Of a DNA stretch of 64,000 nt, positions 1-11,194 are shown one piece after another. Every line of letters starts with the position of its first letter. The stretch's first letter is position 1. Origin of the DNA: Maniola hyperantus (Eukaryota > Arthropoda > Insecta > Lepidoptera > Nymphalidae); assembly GCF_902806685.2 (NCBI RefSeq), contig NC_048554.1:11284001-11348000 (forward strand), in the 5' to 3' direction. A program made the position numbers and the translations under genes. The notes under the pieces were generated by a model. It made no database searches. It was not told where the DNA came from and was given only the letters and a program-made list of their open reading frames with translations.

Positions 1-663
1 CTCCACTTTCTCTCCATACTGTTATAAATTGAAATTGTTTGTCTATTTATTTGTTTAAGGGTGCATTATGAAAAAAAGGCAACCATTTTATATACCTACT
101 TACTACTAATCCGAGATACCGATTCGAATTTCAAGCAGGTGAAGTTTAAATTATTTTTCAATTTTGATACAACAAAGGTTTTTCCCACCTACCCTCCTTT
201 TGCCACAACTGGTCACAAATCACAATGTATGGAAACCTGTCCTCCCCTTTTATCTTTCTCATTACTGAGGATCAAGCCCCTTTCCATTGATTGCGCAATA
301 ATAGGGTTTTCTTGGAATAATAATGTGGAAATTCTCCCCCTTAAGTGTGACGTAATTAATAGATGATCAATTTGTGTATGTGATCGATGTTAGATGTTTT
401 AATTTAAAGTTATTTAATTATTAATTATTTAATGAAATCTTAACCAAGTTAATGTCAATAATATTCTACGTTATTTCATTTTTCGTGATAAAATTTTAAC
501 CACCAATTTTATTTAGTTATACTTAACATATACATTATACATAGCACAATATTGGACACACGGGCAAAATTGTTGCTAATGCAATACATACCTATCTATT
601 TTACATCCAGTGACGTACATTTTGAATACCGATTTTTCCCTCTTTTTATTTAATGACAAACTT
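1..663. other. No gene seen
   Basis: AT-rich sequence. A 101-codon plus-strand frame at 61-366 has no recognisable motif and reads as chance. Confidence 0.5.
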
Positions 664-895
664 AAGGGTGAGATCAGACATGAAACATCATTATTATCTA
701 GGCAGAGTTAGAACGAGACAGTTTCATGTAAAGATATGAATCTGTCTCAAGTCTCTCTCTTTAACTCTATCTCAAGTCTGAGCAAAGTCAAATCGTGCTG
801 TATGATCTCAGCCTGTGAGTTAAAACGAGACAGAGATATGTCAGACCACATAAATCTATCTTGTTTTAACTCTGGTAAAGTCTGAGCAAAGTCAA
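664..895. mobile_element. Family S MITE, one and a half copies
   Basis: TGAGATCAGACATG at the left, AACGAGACAG repeated, then GTCTGAGCAAAGTCAAAT and TGATCTCAGCCTG. A second partial copy follows from 815. Confidence 0.55.
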
Positions 896-2326
896 TAAAT
901 TGCACAGCATTTGGAAGTCATTAACAATTTCATAATGGAAACATTTTCAACTTAATCCTTACGAAATGAAATCGATAACATATCAACTTGAAGTAAAAAT
1001 CGAGTAGTTTTAGCCTGCGTTCACACTTTACTCGACGTGTTTTTACTTTTTAGACAACACAACAATTCGCGCGGAAAAATTGTAGACAAAAAGCTACATT
1101 TTCAGTATTCGGCTTGTAAATTCTTTGCTTCTTAATTCTCCGAACACAGAAACGCTTATTAATATTTAAGGTTAACGCTTATCGGTACACTCACTACTAC
1201 AACCAAGGCTGAGCTGTTATAGTGAAATAGAACATCTCTTTATCCTATTCGGTAAAATCTTGTCAGGCAGGGAATTGCAACCCGGGTATCTTTAAAACAA
1301 AAGTGAATAGGCATCTTCTAAGCAAACGCGTCTTGGGCCTCATCATCACTATCCATCAGGTGTGATTGTGGTCAAGCGTTTGCCTGTAATGAACAAAAAA
1401 AAAGCTTTTAGATACAAAATATAAGGATAGTGTGCCGTCGAGGGCGCGTAAGATTTTCTGACAAATAACTTTTGAGAATCTGCAGTGGATTAATAAGCGT
1501 TTCAGTATTCGGCCGTCTAATAAATAAAGGTAAGTACCTCCCTGGTTGTAAAATTAAGCTACACAAATAAGATATATTATGTAGCCGCTACTTGAAATGT
1601 TTTATCTGTAGGCGTTCCGCACATATTATATACCTTTATTCTTTTTAATTATTATTTTGAATAAATTACTAACAAAATTGGGACGAAAATTGGTAACTAA
1701 TTCTTGTAACAGGTGTCGGTTAATTTTCTCACTAAGCATTTCTTTTTTTTTTCGAGAAATAAAAAAGGCGCCTATTTTTGCAGGTACGCCTGTAATGCCA
1801 AGGAAATTATCACCAAAATAATTAAAATATTTACATCTCTGTTATATAGTAATTTAATTTTGAGTGGGAATTTTTTCTAAGCTATTTTTCTAAATAGTTT
1901 CTGATTTTTGTATTAATTGTTGAGATTTTTTAGTGAGTACCCTCTATTTGTTCCTAACTGTACCTATAGATTTGTATTGAAATAAAAATATAATAGTTAA
2001 TGTTTACCTATTACCTAATCGAATTGTATTTTGTATTTAAACCACTTTTTTGTAATAGTTTCGAGTGTTTACCAGTTTCGGAATCTCCTACTTACTTAAA
2101 ATATTTACTTAAAATTAGTACTTAATGTTAGAGGGTGACGTTTCCAATTATCCAAAGGTTATGGTTAAAAGTAAATAATGTATTGTGTAACTACCGACTA
2201 CTTATTGTGATAGAAAATAAATTGAGCTTTTTTTATAATTTGTTTTTGTTTTATTTTTTAAGCCGCAGACTAATTACTGTGTCGTGGAGTGTTGTATCTG
2301 ACGCGAAGATCAACCAATGGGAGTGA
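896..2326. other. No gene seen; one SINE-like fragment
   Basis: A SINE-like piece (GGCATCTTCTAAGCAAACGC, then CCATCAGGTGTGATTG) lies at 1,305-1,390. The rest is AT-rich intergenic sequence. Confidence 0.5.
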
Positions 2327-2615
2327 GGGTGAAATCTATAGAGCGCACTCTGCTTTTGCTTAGAGTCTAACTGCCGTACTTAGAGTAGCTAATCGTTACT
2401 TAAGATTGAGTTAAAACGAGACAGATTTATGTGAGAGATATAGCTCTGTCTCGTTTTAACTAAACTTAAGTAACGATTAAGCGACTCTGAGTTCGGCAGT
2501 TAGACTTAAGACAGTTAAAACGAGACAGATGTATACCTATCTCTCACATAAATCTGTCTCGTTTTTAGTCTGAGCAAAGTCAAAGTGCGCTCTATAGATC
2601 TCACCCTGAGTCTCT
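2327..2615. mobile_element. Family S TIR element
   Basis: GGTGAAATCTATAGAGCGCAC at the left (first 20 bases matter) and GTGCGCTCTATAGATCTCAC at the right are inverted. Between them lie nested inverted copies of TTAAAACGAGACAG. A fragment is also at 30,063-30,172. Confidence 0.65.
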
Positions 2616-3097
2616 ATCGTTTGCGAGTGACAGAGTAGTATCTCTTCTCATATAGTGTCTACCATATATTATAATGCATGACACCGATTCCCGTTTGGTG
2701 TGACACAACTCAACACATCATAACACAGTAATGTGCCTTCGGCTTCAGTTTAGCACCTCTGCATGGCATGAGCACAGCTCTGTTTGCCAGCTCATTGCAT
2801 GCACGCTTGCGGGCTACTTTAAACTATAAAAAAATCCTTATAAACATGTTACAAAAAATAGGTGTACCGTTTGACTGAGACTGCTCGTGAGGTGCAGGTT
2901 GCGAAAGCGTGACACCGACGTTTTTCCATCAACTGTCACCCTGAACCCCTATCTCACAAGCTGTCTTAGTGAAACGTCTATAATATTCCTCCTCCACTAA
3001 GGGCCAATGTTAACAGGTTTGAGTGAAATCGTCTTTTTGATAACTACCTAAAATTCAGCTCTACGTACTTTGTTATACCGTTGAAATTATTATACTC

Positions 3098-3185
3098 AAA
3101 AAAACCGGCCAAGTGCGAGTCAGACTCGCGCACCGAGGTTCCGTACTTAGGCATTTTGTTCGACATTTTGCACGATAAATCTCTG
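3098..3185 (-). mobile_element. Family B element, terminal fragment
   Basis: Only the GGCCAAGTGCGAGTC end and the CATTTTGCACGATAAAT block are recognisable. Related tips occur at 15,145-15,190 and 22,516-22,562. Confidence 0.55.
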
Positions 3186-3596
3186 AAACTGTGCGGGTAA
3201 CATTAATAGATCTAATACCCATTAAGTTTACCAGTACATATCTACCTAATGCACGATTTCTATGTCGAAAGATGAAATAATTAATTAAAAAATTTAAAGC
3301 CAGACACAAAAAACCCCCAAACCAAAAAACGCCTCCTGTGATAATTTTCGTACACAGTTTAGTCGAAGTGGCCTTTTTTTTAGTTTTATGTTTTATTCAA
3401 TACAATTTCAACCGTATTGTGAAGTAAATAAAGCTGAATTTTAGTTGGTATCTAGAAGCCGCTTCGACTCACATTCTGCAAGTGCCCGAGCCCGAGCGTC
3501 CACTGAAGAGGAGCTGAGCGGAACATATTGTGTTTTCAATAACTTGATAGTCTCTTCTTTTAATCTGATATGTCTCCGCTAAAGTAGAAAATATCT

Positions 3597-3785
3597 TAGC
3601 CTGCGGCTCAGGTGGGAGCGAGGCGGGCAGCGGGCGTGATGCCATACATTCCATGCCGCTCGGCACCCGCTGTCAATTAGGACACGTCCGCGCGTCTTCC
3701 TTACCATTTCTTGTAAATATAGTTTGTTCTACACGCCGCTGGCCGCCCCGCAGGACGCACCCGCTCCAACCTGAGCCGCAGGCAA
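3597..3785. mobile_element. Family P TIR element
   Basis: Left end GCCTGCGGCTCAGGTGGGAG and right end ending CAACCTGAGCCGCAGGC are inverted. The interior shares ACACGTCCGCGCG with 6,929-7,130, on the opposite strand. Confidence 0.65.
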
Positions 3786-4206
3786 GCTTTCATTTGGTTC
3801 AATTACACTATATTTTAATAAGTGATTGATTCAAAAATAGGTTTCAGAGTTGAGTTAAAGATTTTTTTTGGGTTTACAACCAAAATATTTTAATTTTCAA
3901 AATAAATAGCTTTATAAGTTAAACTTAACTTAATGTTGTCGGCTTGAACTACCTAGGTACCTAATATCATCCAAGGTCCAATGTACAAATGTGTAATTTT
4001 CTTTCTTTTCCATTACCCACCTATAGTGTCTGCTCAGGGCAAGTGAAAACAACGTAAGAGAATATTGTACTTACCTATACATAGCTTAAAGCACCTACCT
4101 GTAATCTGTTTTTCCTTAGCTGACAAAAGGTGAATAGAGAAACCTCAGAGAAAATGGTAAAGACACGCTTTGCCCAGCCTTTTAGGACCTATACGTAGAC
4201 GCGGGA

Positions 4207-4563
4207 GTGTTGTCCGTGGAGGATGAAAGTCCCACATCTTTGACTACGCGCTATGCGATGCAGTTCTTAATGACCAATTTTTATCTTTCACGGACAGTAG
4301 TCCCTCGCCTACGCAGGCCGCAAGGCGTCCTAAAGTTTGATTTTTCGCTTGCAACAAATAGAGAAGACAAACTCGTGAACATACGCGTCACAGGCGACCA
4401 CCTACCATTGATGTACCAACCATCAATGCCACCTATGAACATGGCAGCTCGTTCACAATCTATAGAAGTTTCACAGTTTCACAGTTTCGTTGTTCGCGCT
4501 AAGAACGTCCTAAACGCCTGTGCAGAGCGCGTTACTGCAAAAAGCGATTGGTTACCCCTTTGA
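4207..4563 (+). other. 118-codon open frame without recognisable family
   Basis: Opens with GTG, not ATG. The first ATG codon in the frame is well inside. The sequence is GC-richer than its flanks and includes CCCTCGCCTACGCAGGCCGC, which looks like part of a repeat. No domain seen. Confidence 0.2.
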
Positions 4564-5204
4564 GTCAACTAAAGAAAAATAGATTGTCATGTAGAAATTC
4601 ATAAACATCTTCATGGATAACCCGGCATACTACAGTATGTGGAGTAAAATAAAAATAATACTATCCAGCTTTTTAGTTTGTTCACACCCGCGCGCACTCA
4701 TACAGGAAATACATTTTATTTATTTTCATTAATTTTAGTACATACCATAATCTTTTTTTTTTCATTATTTACCATACACATTCCATAGCTACAAAGCTTA
4801 AAACTAATAAAATGGTTTCACCAAAATAATGATCAACGAAAACAAAATATTCGGTCATGCGCGTCAAGCTTAACACCTGCCTACCTAATTTGATCGGATA
4901 GTTTTTTACTGTTTTTATTTGTCAGGCAAAGATGGTAGTCAATACAGCCTTTAAAAAAAACTGTAAAATTACACATTTGTACTGAAGATAAAGGTTTCCA
5001 TTATAGGCATAACCCGTCGTCGGGGACGCTGGCGAATGGGAGGCGGCCACACCTACGGCAGTCTAGACTCAACGCCAGTGGAGCCCCAGGCCTCCAGCAG
5101 CGGCCTCGACCTCACCAATGAAACGTAGTGTCCCAACAAACCTCTAAGTATTCGCTTGCCTACTGAGATGTACATTTATACTTTTATAGCAGAATGCGTC
5201 AAAT

Positions 5205-5300
5205 CTTAAAGTATAACGTGTAAAATTTTACTTCTCACGCGCCATTTTAACTTTTTGTGTCAAATTTCATGTCAAAAATACGATTTTAGTCCTTAATATA
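5205..5300. mobile_element. Family C MITE, half copy
   Basis: The left half, with CTTCTCACGCGCCATTTT and CATGTCAAAAATACG, ends where a family N MITE begins at 5301. Confidence 0.55.
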
Positions 5301-5452
5301 TAGTGCGATAAGGCTATCTTGGCGCGTGGCGAAAATAAGAACTAAGTTTGCCGTCAAGTGTCCCCTTTGTTCTTGTTTGAACAGTCGCCTTTGTTTTCCA
5401 ACAGCGCCCCCCTGTGACCTGTCAATGCAAGTGCCAAGAGAGTCGCACTGTA
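5301..5452. mobile_element. Family N TIR element
   Basis: Ends TATAGTGCGATAAGGCT and AGAGAGTCGCACTGTA are inverted. The interior has GCGCCCCCCTGTGACCTG. Adjoins a half family C MITE. Confidence 0.65.
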
Positions 5453-5484
5453 AAGGTGACGTTCTTTTGAGTCGCTTTTTAAGT

Positions 5485-5650
5485 AAGTAATTAAAATATC
5501 ACTTGCTTTAACCGTGAAGGAAACCTCCATAATGTTCTGAAAGATGTGTGAAGTCTACCAATCCGCACTTGGCCGGTAGTAGACTATGGCCAGAAGCCTT
5601 CTTACTCTGAGAGGAGACCCATGCTCTGTAGTGAGGGCAATGGGTGGATC

Positions 5651-5686
<36 letters not shown>
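5485..5686 (+). mobile_element. tRNA-derived SINE (family A), 5'-truncated, with (ATG)n tail
   Basis: Body sequence ATATCACTTGCTTTAAC through the GTGAAGTCTACCAATCC block, ending in about 12 ATG/GAT repeats (5650-5686). The tRNA-like head is missing. Confidence 0.75.
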
Positions 5687-6055
5687 GCATGCCTATTTAG
5701 TAAAAAAAAGTATGAGTAGATATCTAATCAATGAGATTAATTGGTAAAAAACCCTACCTATGAGTAATTAAAATGTAAATTGCTGTGTAGTCTAAATTGT
5801 AAATCTCAGAGGCGAGCAAATTAATGGACTAACGAATCAATTAGGTATCTAGTGAAGTGTGGTTAATGGTAGGTAAATAATATTCTCGAAAATGTTGATA
5901 AAAAAAGTAATTTTTAGTTCGTAGATCTTAGCATTCTTAGCTGTTTGTTTAATTTTTTACTTTATTAGGAAATCTATAGTTGAATTTTTATTTTCTCGAA
6001 AAGTAAAATAAAGGTATCTAAACCCTTAGATTAAGGAGTCTAAACGTAAGAAGAT

Positions 6056-6499
6056 TAATAGGCTACTTGACAATTTTTTTAAGTTGGTCTTAAATGGTTA
6101 ATATTTGTCCTATTATATCAAAAAAATTAACACTATATTTTTTTGCGCCCTAAAAACCGTAAAACTTTAATTTAAAAAAATATTTTTCTTAGACAGGTGA
6201 AAACACTGTCGGCCATGTTTGGCCGATAGATTATCTGTGCTCTGACGTCATGCATTTGTAAACAACAGTATAACCACAGGGTTATACTGTTGTTTACAAA
6301 TGCATGACGTCAGAGCACAGATAATCTATCGGCCAAACATGGCCGACAGTGTTTTCACCTGTCTAAGAAAAATATTTTTTTAAATTAAAGTTTTACGGTT
6401 TTTAGGGCGCAAAAAAATATAGTGTTAATTTTTTTGATATAATAGGACAAATATTAACCATTTAAGACCAACTTAAAAAAATTGTCAAGTAGCCTATTA
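6056..6499. repeat. Perfect 220-bp-arm palindrome
   Basis: The arms 6056-6275 and 6280-6499 read as exact reverse complements around a 4-nt loop (ACAG). Arm tips are TAATAGGCTACTTGACAA inward. The arms include AT-rich tracts, TGACGTCA, and GGCCATGTTTGGCC. There is no coding frame and no obvious target-site duplication. It may be a foldback MITE with nearly identical arms, a recent inverted duplication, or an assembly foldback artefact. Confidence 0.85.
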
Positions 6500-6783
6500 T
6501 TGATGATTGAAAATTTTAGATTTTATATCTAATCTAAATCTAAAAATAGACTATTTTTAATCTACGGTAGGTGTAAAGCTTTCGCTCCATTTGGCAGGAA
6601 ATCGGAAACTAATTTTTTTTACATCGACCAACATGAAAAATCAAAATGACTCTGATGCTGTTTTCTGTGGCTTATCTGTTGTCTTTGCTGTTCGAGCGAG
6701 AAGAAAAAATAGGTAGCAGTAATTTGTAAAGGAAGGTTTTTATGGCTTATTGTAGGTATCTTAAAGTGACTATAATGCTTAAA

Positions 6784-6926
6784 AAATGACTTCTCACGCG
6801 CCATGTTAACTCTGTGTCAAATTTCATGTCAAAATTACGATTTCAGTCCTAAAATCGTTCTTCTGACATGACACTTGAACCATAGAGTTAAAATGGCGCG
6901 TGAGAAGTCATTTTGTACGGACTATA
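6784..6926. mobile_element. Family C palindromic MITE
   Basis: The ends are AATGACTTCTCACGCGCC and its inverted partner ending TTTTGTACGGACTATA, with the centre CATGTCAAAATTACGATT. Directly abuts a family P MITE at its right. Confidence 0.75.
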
Positions 6927-6928
6927 TA

Positions 6929-7130
6929 AGTCTGCAGCCCAGGTGAGAGCGGGCGCGTCCTGCGGGGCGGCCTGCGTCTAGAACAAACTCTTATTATTTA
7001 CAAAGAAATTGGAAGGAACACGCGCGGACGTGTCCTAATCGAGAGCGTGTGCCGAGCGGCATGTAGAGTATGGCTTCGCGCCCGCTGGCCGCCCCGCAGG
7101 ACGCACCCGCTCTCAGCTGGGCCGCAGACT
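6929..7130. mobile_element. Family P TIR element
   Basis: Long GC-rich tips (GTCTGCAGCCCAGGTGAGAG at the left, partner at the right ending GCTGGGCCGCAGACTT), both with GCGTCCTGCGGGGCGGCC. AT-rich middle. Confidence 0.7.
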
Positions 7131-8197
7131 TAGTCTGTTAACGGGTGACTGCATTGATATGAGAGACATATCAATGCTGCAGCTTGAATTTGTATATAGG
7201 TAGACATAGTATTGTGTTCTGTTGTGACATAAATGTGATATTTTAGATATTCGATTCTATTCCTTTTCAATGTAAATTGAGCCTAACAGTAAAGTTTCAC
7301 TTCAAAAAAGTTATGATTTTGTGGAGATATTTTACGTCTAGTATAGATCTTCCGTAACTATAGTTCTACGAGTAAGTTCGTAGTAGGTATTAGTTGATAG
7401 ATGTTATACATATTACATATTATCCGTTATATGATATTGTATATTGTATAAGTGATTCGATTAACATGCAGCAGTCTCAGACTTAAGAGAAAGATAGATG
7501 GTAAACGGAATATATGAAGTCGTTCCGCAGATGTCGATTTCTATAAAAAGTTTTCTTTTAGGTAGGCAATTATTTATTTACTAAACAGATATCTTATTTA
7601 ATATAAGCATGGATATCTTATCATTAATACTAACTGAAGGACTGAATGTAAAATTAACAGTAACATATTATTATCTGAATTATGGACCAAGGTGGAAAAC
7701 TTTGAATCTTATATCAATGTACACGGAGATCATAATTTTTGAGTTTTGTCATGAACAGAATTTGTGTCTTTAAAACTGTAAATAAATATAAGTATAGGAT
7801 AGTAATTCACGAATGTTGGACTAAAGAAAAAAGCAATGAACGAGTTGCTGAGAAGCTGGCTTCAATAAAAACAGTGACGCGTCTTATGTCCACTGTGTGA
7901 ATCCCTTTTTTCTCGAGGACTCCGTCTATCGCTTTTATTTAGTCTCTGTGGTTACTTACCACAGGTGGTTGTAAGGGTTGAAACATACTATTTATAACAT
8001 GTGACGCGATTCTTGTCACAGAAAATACACCGGTCGCGGTCGCGTCTGCATGGTAATAAGTATGTTTCCAGCTTAAAAACGTTTAATACTGCGTTTGCCC
8101 CAATTTTTAATTCATTAAACGGTCGATTCTAACACAATTGGAAAGTCTTAGGCCCATGGCAATTGTAGTTAAAGTTTGATATAAATTGCAACATTGT
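7131..8197. other. No gene seen
   Basis: AT-rich, with long A/T tracts and no frame above 60 codons. No family from elsewhere in the window recognised. Confidence 0.5.
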
Positions 8198-8735
8198 ACA
8201 GGGTGTATCAGAACACTGGCAAAAACGAAGACAGGTGATAGTACCTACTGATGAATGATGATTACTGATATGATAAAACAAAAAACCGCGATAATTAAAA
8301 AAAAACTATGATTTTGTAAAAGTTTACGATATATTGCAAACTATTATATAAAAAGGTAATGTCGTTAAGTTTGTTTGTAGCACGGAACAGAAAGAACAGG
8401 TTTGTAGGGGGTAATCTTTGGAACTACAAACCGATTTTAAATTCTTTCACCAGTAGAAAGCTACATTATTCCTGAGTGACATAGGCTATACGGGATCTTT
8501 AAAAACCTAAATCTACGTGGACGAAGCCGCGGGGATCAGCTAGTTGCAAATAAAACGTCTGACTGACGCTAGAGGTCAACGAACTTTGTGAAAGTAGGCG
8601 ACTCGGAGTCAATGCCGCGTCGTAGGCGGGGCACTAACCCGAGTTAAGAAAAATATTCTAAATAACTAAAAGTACAAAACTCAATTACAACAAAGTTATT
8701 ATTGGTATTCAAAGTCAAAGTCAAAGTCAAATGAT
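8198..8735. mobile_element. Family J element, interrupted copy
   Basis: Left end ACAGGGTGTATCAGAACACTG, then AAACGAAGACAGG. It continues after the family I insertion with GCAAATAAAACGTCTGAC and GACGCTAGAGGTCAACG. It ends near a short AAAGTC repeat (8710-8733). Confidence 0.6.
8341..8543 (+). mobile_element. Family I retroelement inserted in a family J TIR element, TSD TTGCAAA
   Basis: A 203-bp element beginning CTATTATATAAAAAGG and ending GGGGATCAGCTAG, flanked by TTGCAAA at 8334-8340 and 8544-8550. The empty site is seen in another family J copy (near 55,190-55,200, ATATTGCAAATAAAAC). A 7-bp duplication argues for retroposition or a transposase, not a Helitron. Confidence 0.7.
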
Positions 8736-9367
8736 TTATTCAATATAGGTAATAAATTACTCGTATTGATTGTCTGGTATGGTGTTAGATTTGTAAGATA
8801 TAGTGGTGATAATTATTACGCAAACTTAAAACTAAAGCTACGAGGGTTCCATTGGATTGTGTTTAGGTAGAATAACAATACCTAACGCTAAGTTTTTGCT
8901 AGCGTTCTGGTTACAGCCTGTATTTAAGTATATTAATAGTAGAAATATAGATCGTGTGTAGACGGTATTTACCATATTAGGTACCTACCTACATAACTTT
9001 CTTTAAGTATTTTTTTTAACTTTGGGTTAAAAATAGCGGAGGCAAATTTTAATAATAAATAAGTCATATTATGTAATAATATCTGACAAAAAAATTATGA
9101 AAATATTAATAATCTAAAATAATCTTTTTATTAATAATAAATAATTCATTTTTAGAGCCTTGTGCTTGTGCCTTTTTGATCTATTTGACAAAAAAAATGT
9201 TAAAAATTAAAGATTTCAAAATTTGAAATTATATAAACATTTTGTTGCTAGATACTTAATGAATTAAAATAATTTGTTTACTTTAACTATGAAATATTGA
9301 TCCGTAATAAAGTTTAGGTACTAAGCTGTGTAAAAATACTAAATAAAATAAAATACCCATATTCATA

Positions 9368-9796
9368 AAAAACCAGCCAAGTGGGAGTCAAACTAAGCAC
9401 CGAGGGTTCCGTATAACAGTTGCATTTATCGACATTTTGCACGATAAATACAAAACTACTATGCATAAAAATAAATGAAAATCTGTTTTAGAATGTACCT
9501 ACAAATAAAGCCCTTTTATATGAGACCCCACTTGATATAGTAATATTAATTTGAAAATTGAAAATACCGATATTTGTTCATGAACACATTTTAATTTTTT
9601 TCTTGTGATGTAACCACAAATTAATTGTTTTCGGAATTTTTCCTTTACTTGTGCTATAAGACCTACCTGCCAAGTTTCATGATTCTAGGTCAACGGAAAG
9701 TACCCTATAGGTTTTCTTAACAGACACGACAGACAGACAGACAACGAAGTGATCCTATAAGAGTTTCTTTTTTCCTTTTGAGGTGCGGAACCCTAA
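9368..9796 (-). mobile_element. Family B element, diverged full-length copy
   Basis: Minus-strand copy from AAAAAACCAGCCAAGTGGG to GCGGAACCCTAA, with the ACAGACAGACAGAC run. It is more diverged than the plus-strand copies, so older. Confidence 0.7.
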
Positions 9797-10024
9797 GAAC
9801 AATAGTAATTTAAGTAATCGAGTTTATTAATTATTATTAAAAATACCTATAAAATAAATACCTATCCCAAAGTTGTTGTACATAAAATAATTATTATATT
9901 AGCATCTACTATACTTAAGAGAAGTGTACTCGGAGCGCGCTCCATACAAACCTAGTTTGATCCTCATTTGAATTTGAAATCTGAATCTAGCCCATCTCCT
10001 GCACAATTAACCAAAGAACTATGA

Positions 10025-10627
10025 AAGGGGTTCGAATATTTCAGTATGGAGCCTGGCTTGCCTACATGTCCGCCATTTTCTTTTTTTTTCAAAACAGCGG
10101 CCACGCATATAACATGCATTAGGTAATTAGTTGGCATCAATATAAACAAATATTGCATGAGACAAAATCTTCCAAAGTGTCACGTATCCGAGCTAAGCTA
10201 TCAAAGTTTTTTTTTAAAATTCATTATAGGCAAACGCTTGACCACTATCACACCTGATGGAAAGTAATGATGCGGCCGAAGATGGGATGCGTCTACCTAG
10301 AAGTTGTAGCTACTGTTGGTGACATCCAGCCCACCCACCAGTAGGTACAGTAAGGGGCAGAAAGTGTTGTCGACCTTTAGGAGAAGATACCAGGTCATTC
10401 TAAAGGCCGATGTACTACATTACTTTCTGCCGCATACTGTACAACATTAACAGTTTACCTATATATTATTATCTCGGAAACGTGAACTTGGAAGATTTTG
10501 TCCCATGTAATATTTGTTTATATTGATGCCAGCTATTGATTAATACGTTTAAATGCGTGGCCGTTATTTTGAAAAAGAAAATGGCGGGCACGTAGGCAGG
10601 CCAAAATCTTCGAAGCCCTTTGCAGAC
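10025..10627. mobile_element. Foldback element with other repeats in its centre
   Basis: The imperfect inverted arms are about 10051-10192 and 10473-10602 (AAAATCTTCC, CAATATAAACAAATATT-like and GCCATTTTCTTTTT blocks), extending weakly to 10025 and 10627. The centre holds a SINE-like fragment (10,225-10,330) and a small family E MITE (10,345-10,442), so later insertions fell between the arms. Confidence 0.65.
10345..10442. mobile_element. Family E mini-copy
   Basis: A 98-bp copy with inverted tips (TACAGTAAGGGGCAGAAAG and TTTCTGCCGCATACTGTA), lying inside the foldback element at 10,025-10,627. Confidence 0.55.
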
Positions 10628-11020
10628 TTCCATTAAAATATGTAGTTTCTACTTTACAAAATCTTTGAATCCGTATGTATGACAGAGAGCGTTCAAGAGT
10701 GAACTCCTCTTAATATGTATAGGTTAGGTACCTACCTATTTACTTACCTACTAAAAAAGTGTATTGCGCTTTAAGTGACTTGTAAAATCTGTGTACTAGC
10801 GTTTTTAATAAATGATCTGTAAAAACTTTGTGTATTATTTTCCTACATAATCCGAAAGATTTGATCGAGTAAAGCTAGATCTCCGATCTCCGAGTCTACT
10901 CCATGACTTTGCATTTATCCGTCTTGTCAGAACTTCTGAATAAATGTTGTATAGCCACAACTTACATTTGGTCCTTCGAGCCGAATATGAACCAGAGAAC
11001 TATGGATTCAAAATGATGTG

Positions 11021-11194
11021 TATAGTCCGTAACAGGTTGAGATGGCAATCGGGGTATGAGGCGGGGGGCGGCCATTTAAACTTGTGTAAAATTTCATGTC
11101 AAAAGTACGATCAGTCCTTATTTTAAAGGCGAAGACAGTTGACCCAAGAGTTAAAATGGCGCATGCGGAGTCATGTATTTTGTACGGACTATAC
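11021..11194. mobile_element. Chimeric MITE: family D left end, family C right end
   Basis: Begins TATAGTCCGTAACAGGTTGA and GGGGTATGAGGCGGGGGGCG (family D), then changes near 11,070 to CCATTTAAACTTGTG and CATGTCAAAAGTACGA, ending TTTTGTACGGACTATA (family C). The outer TATAGTCCG is common to both families. Confidence 0.7.
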
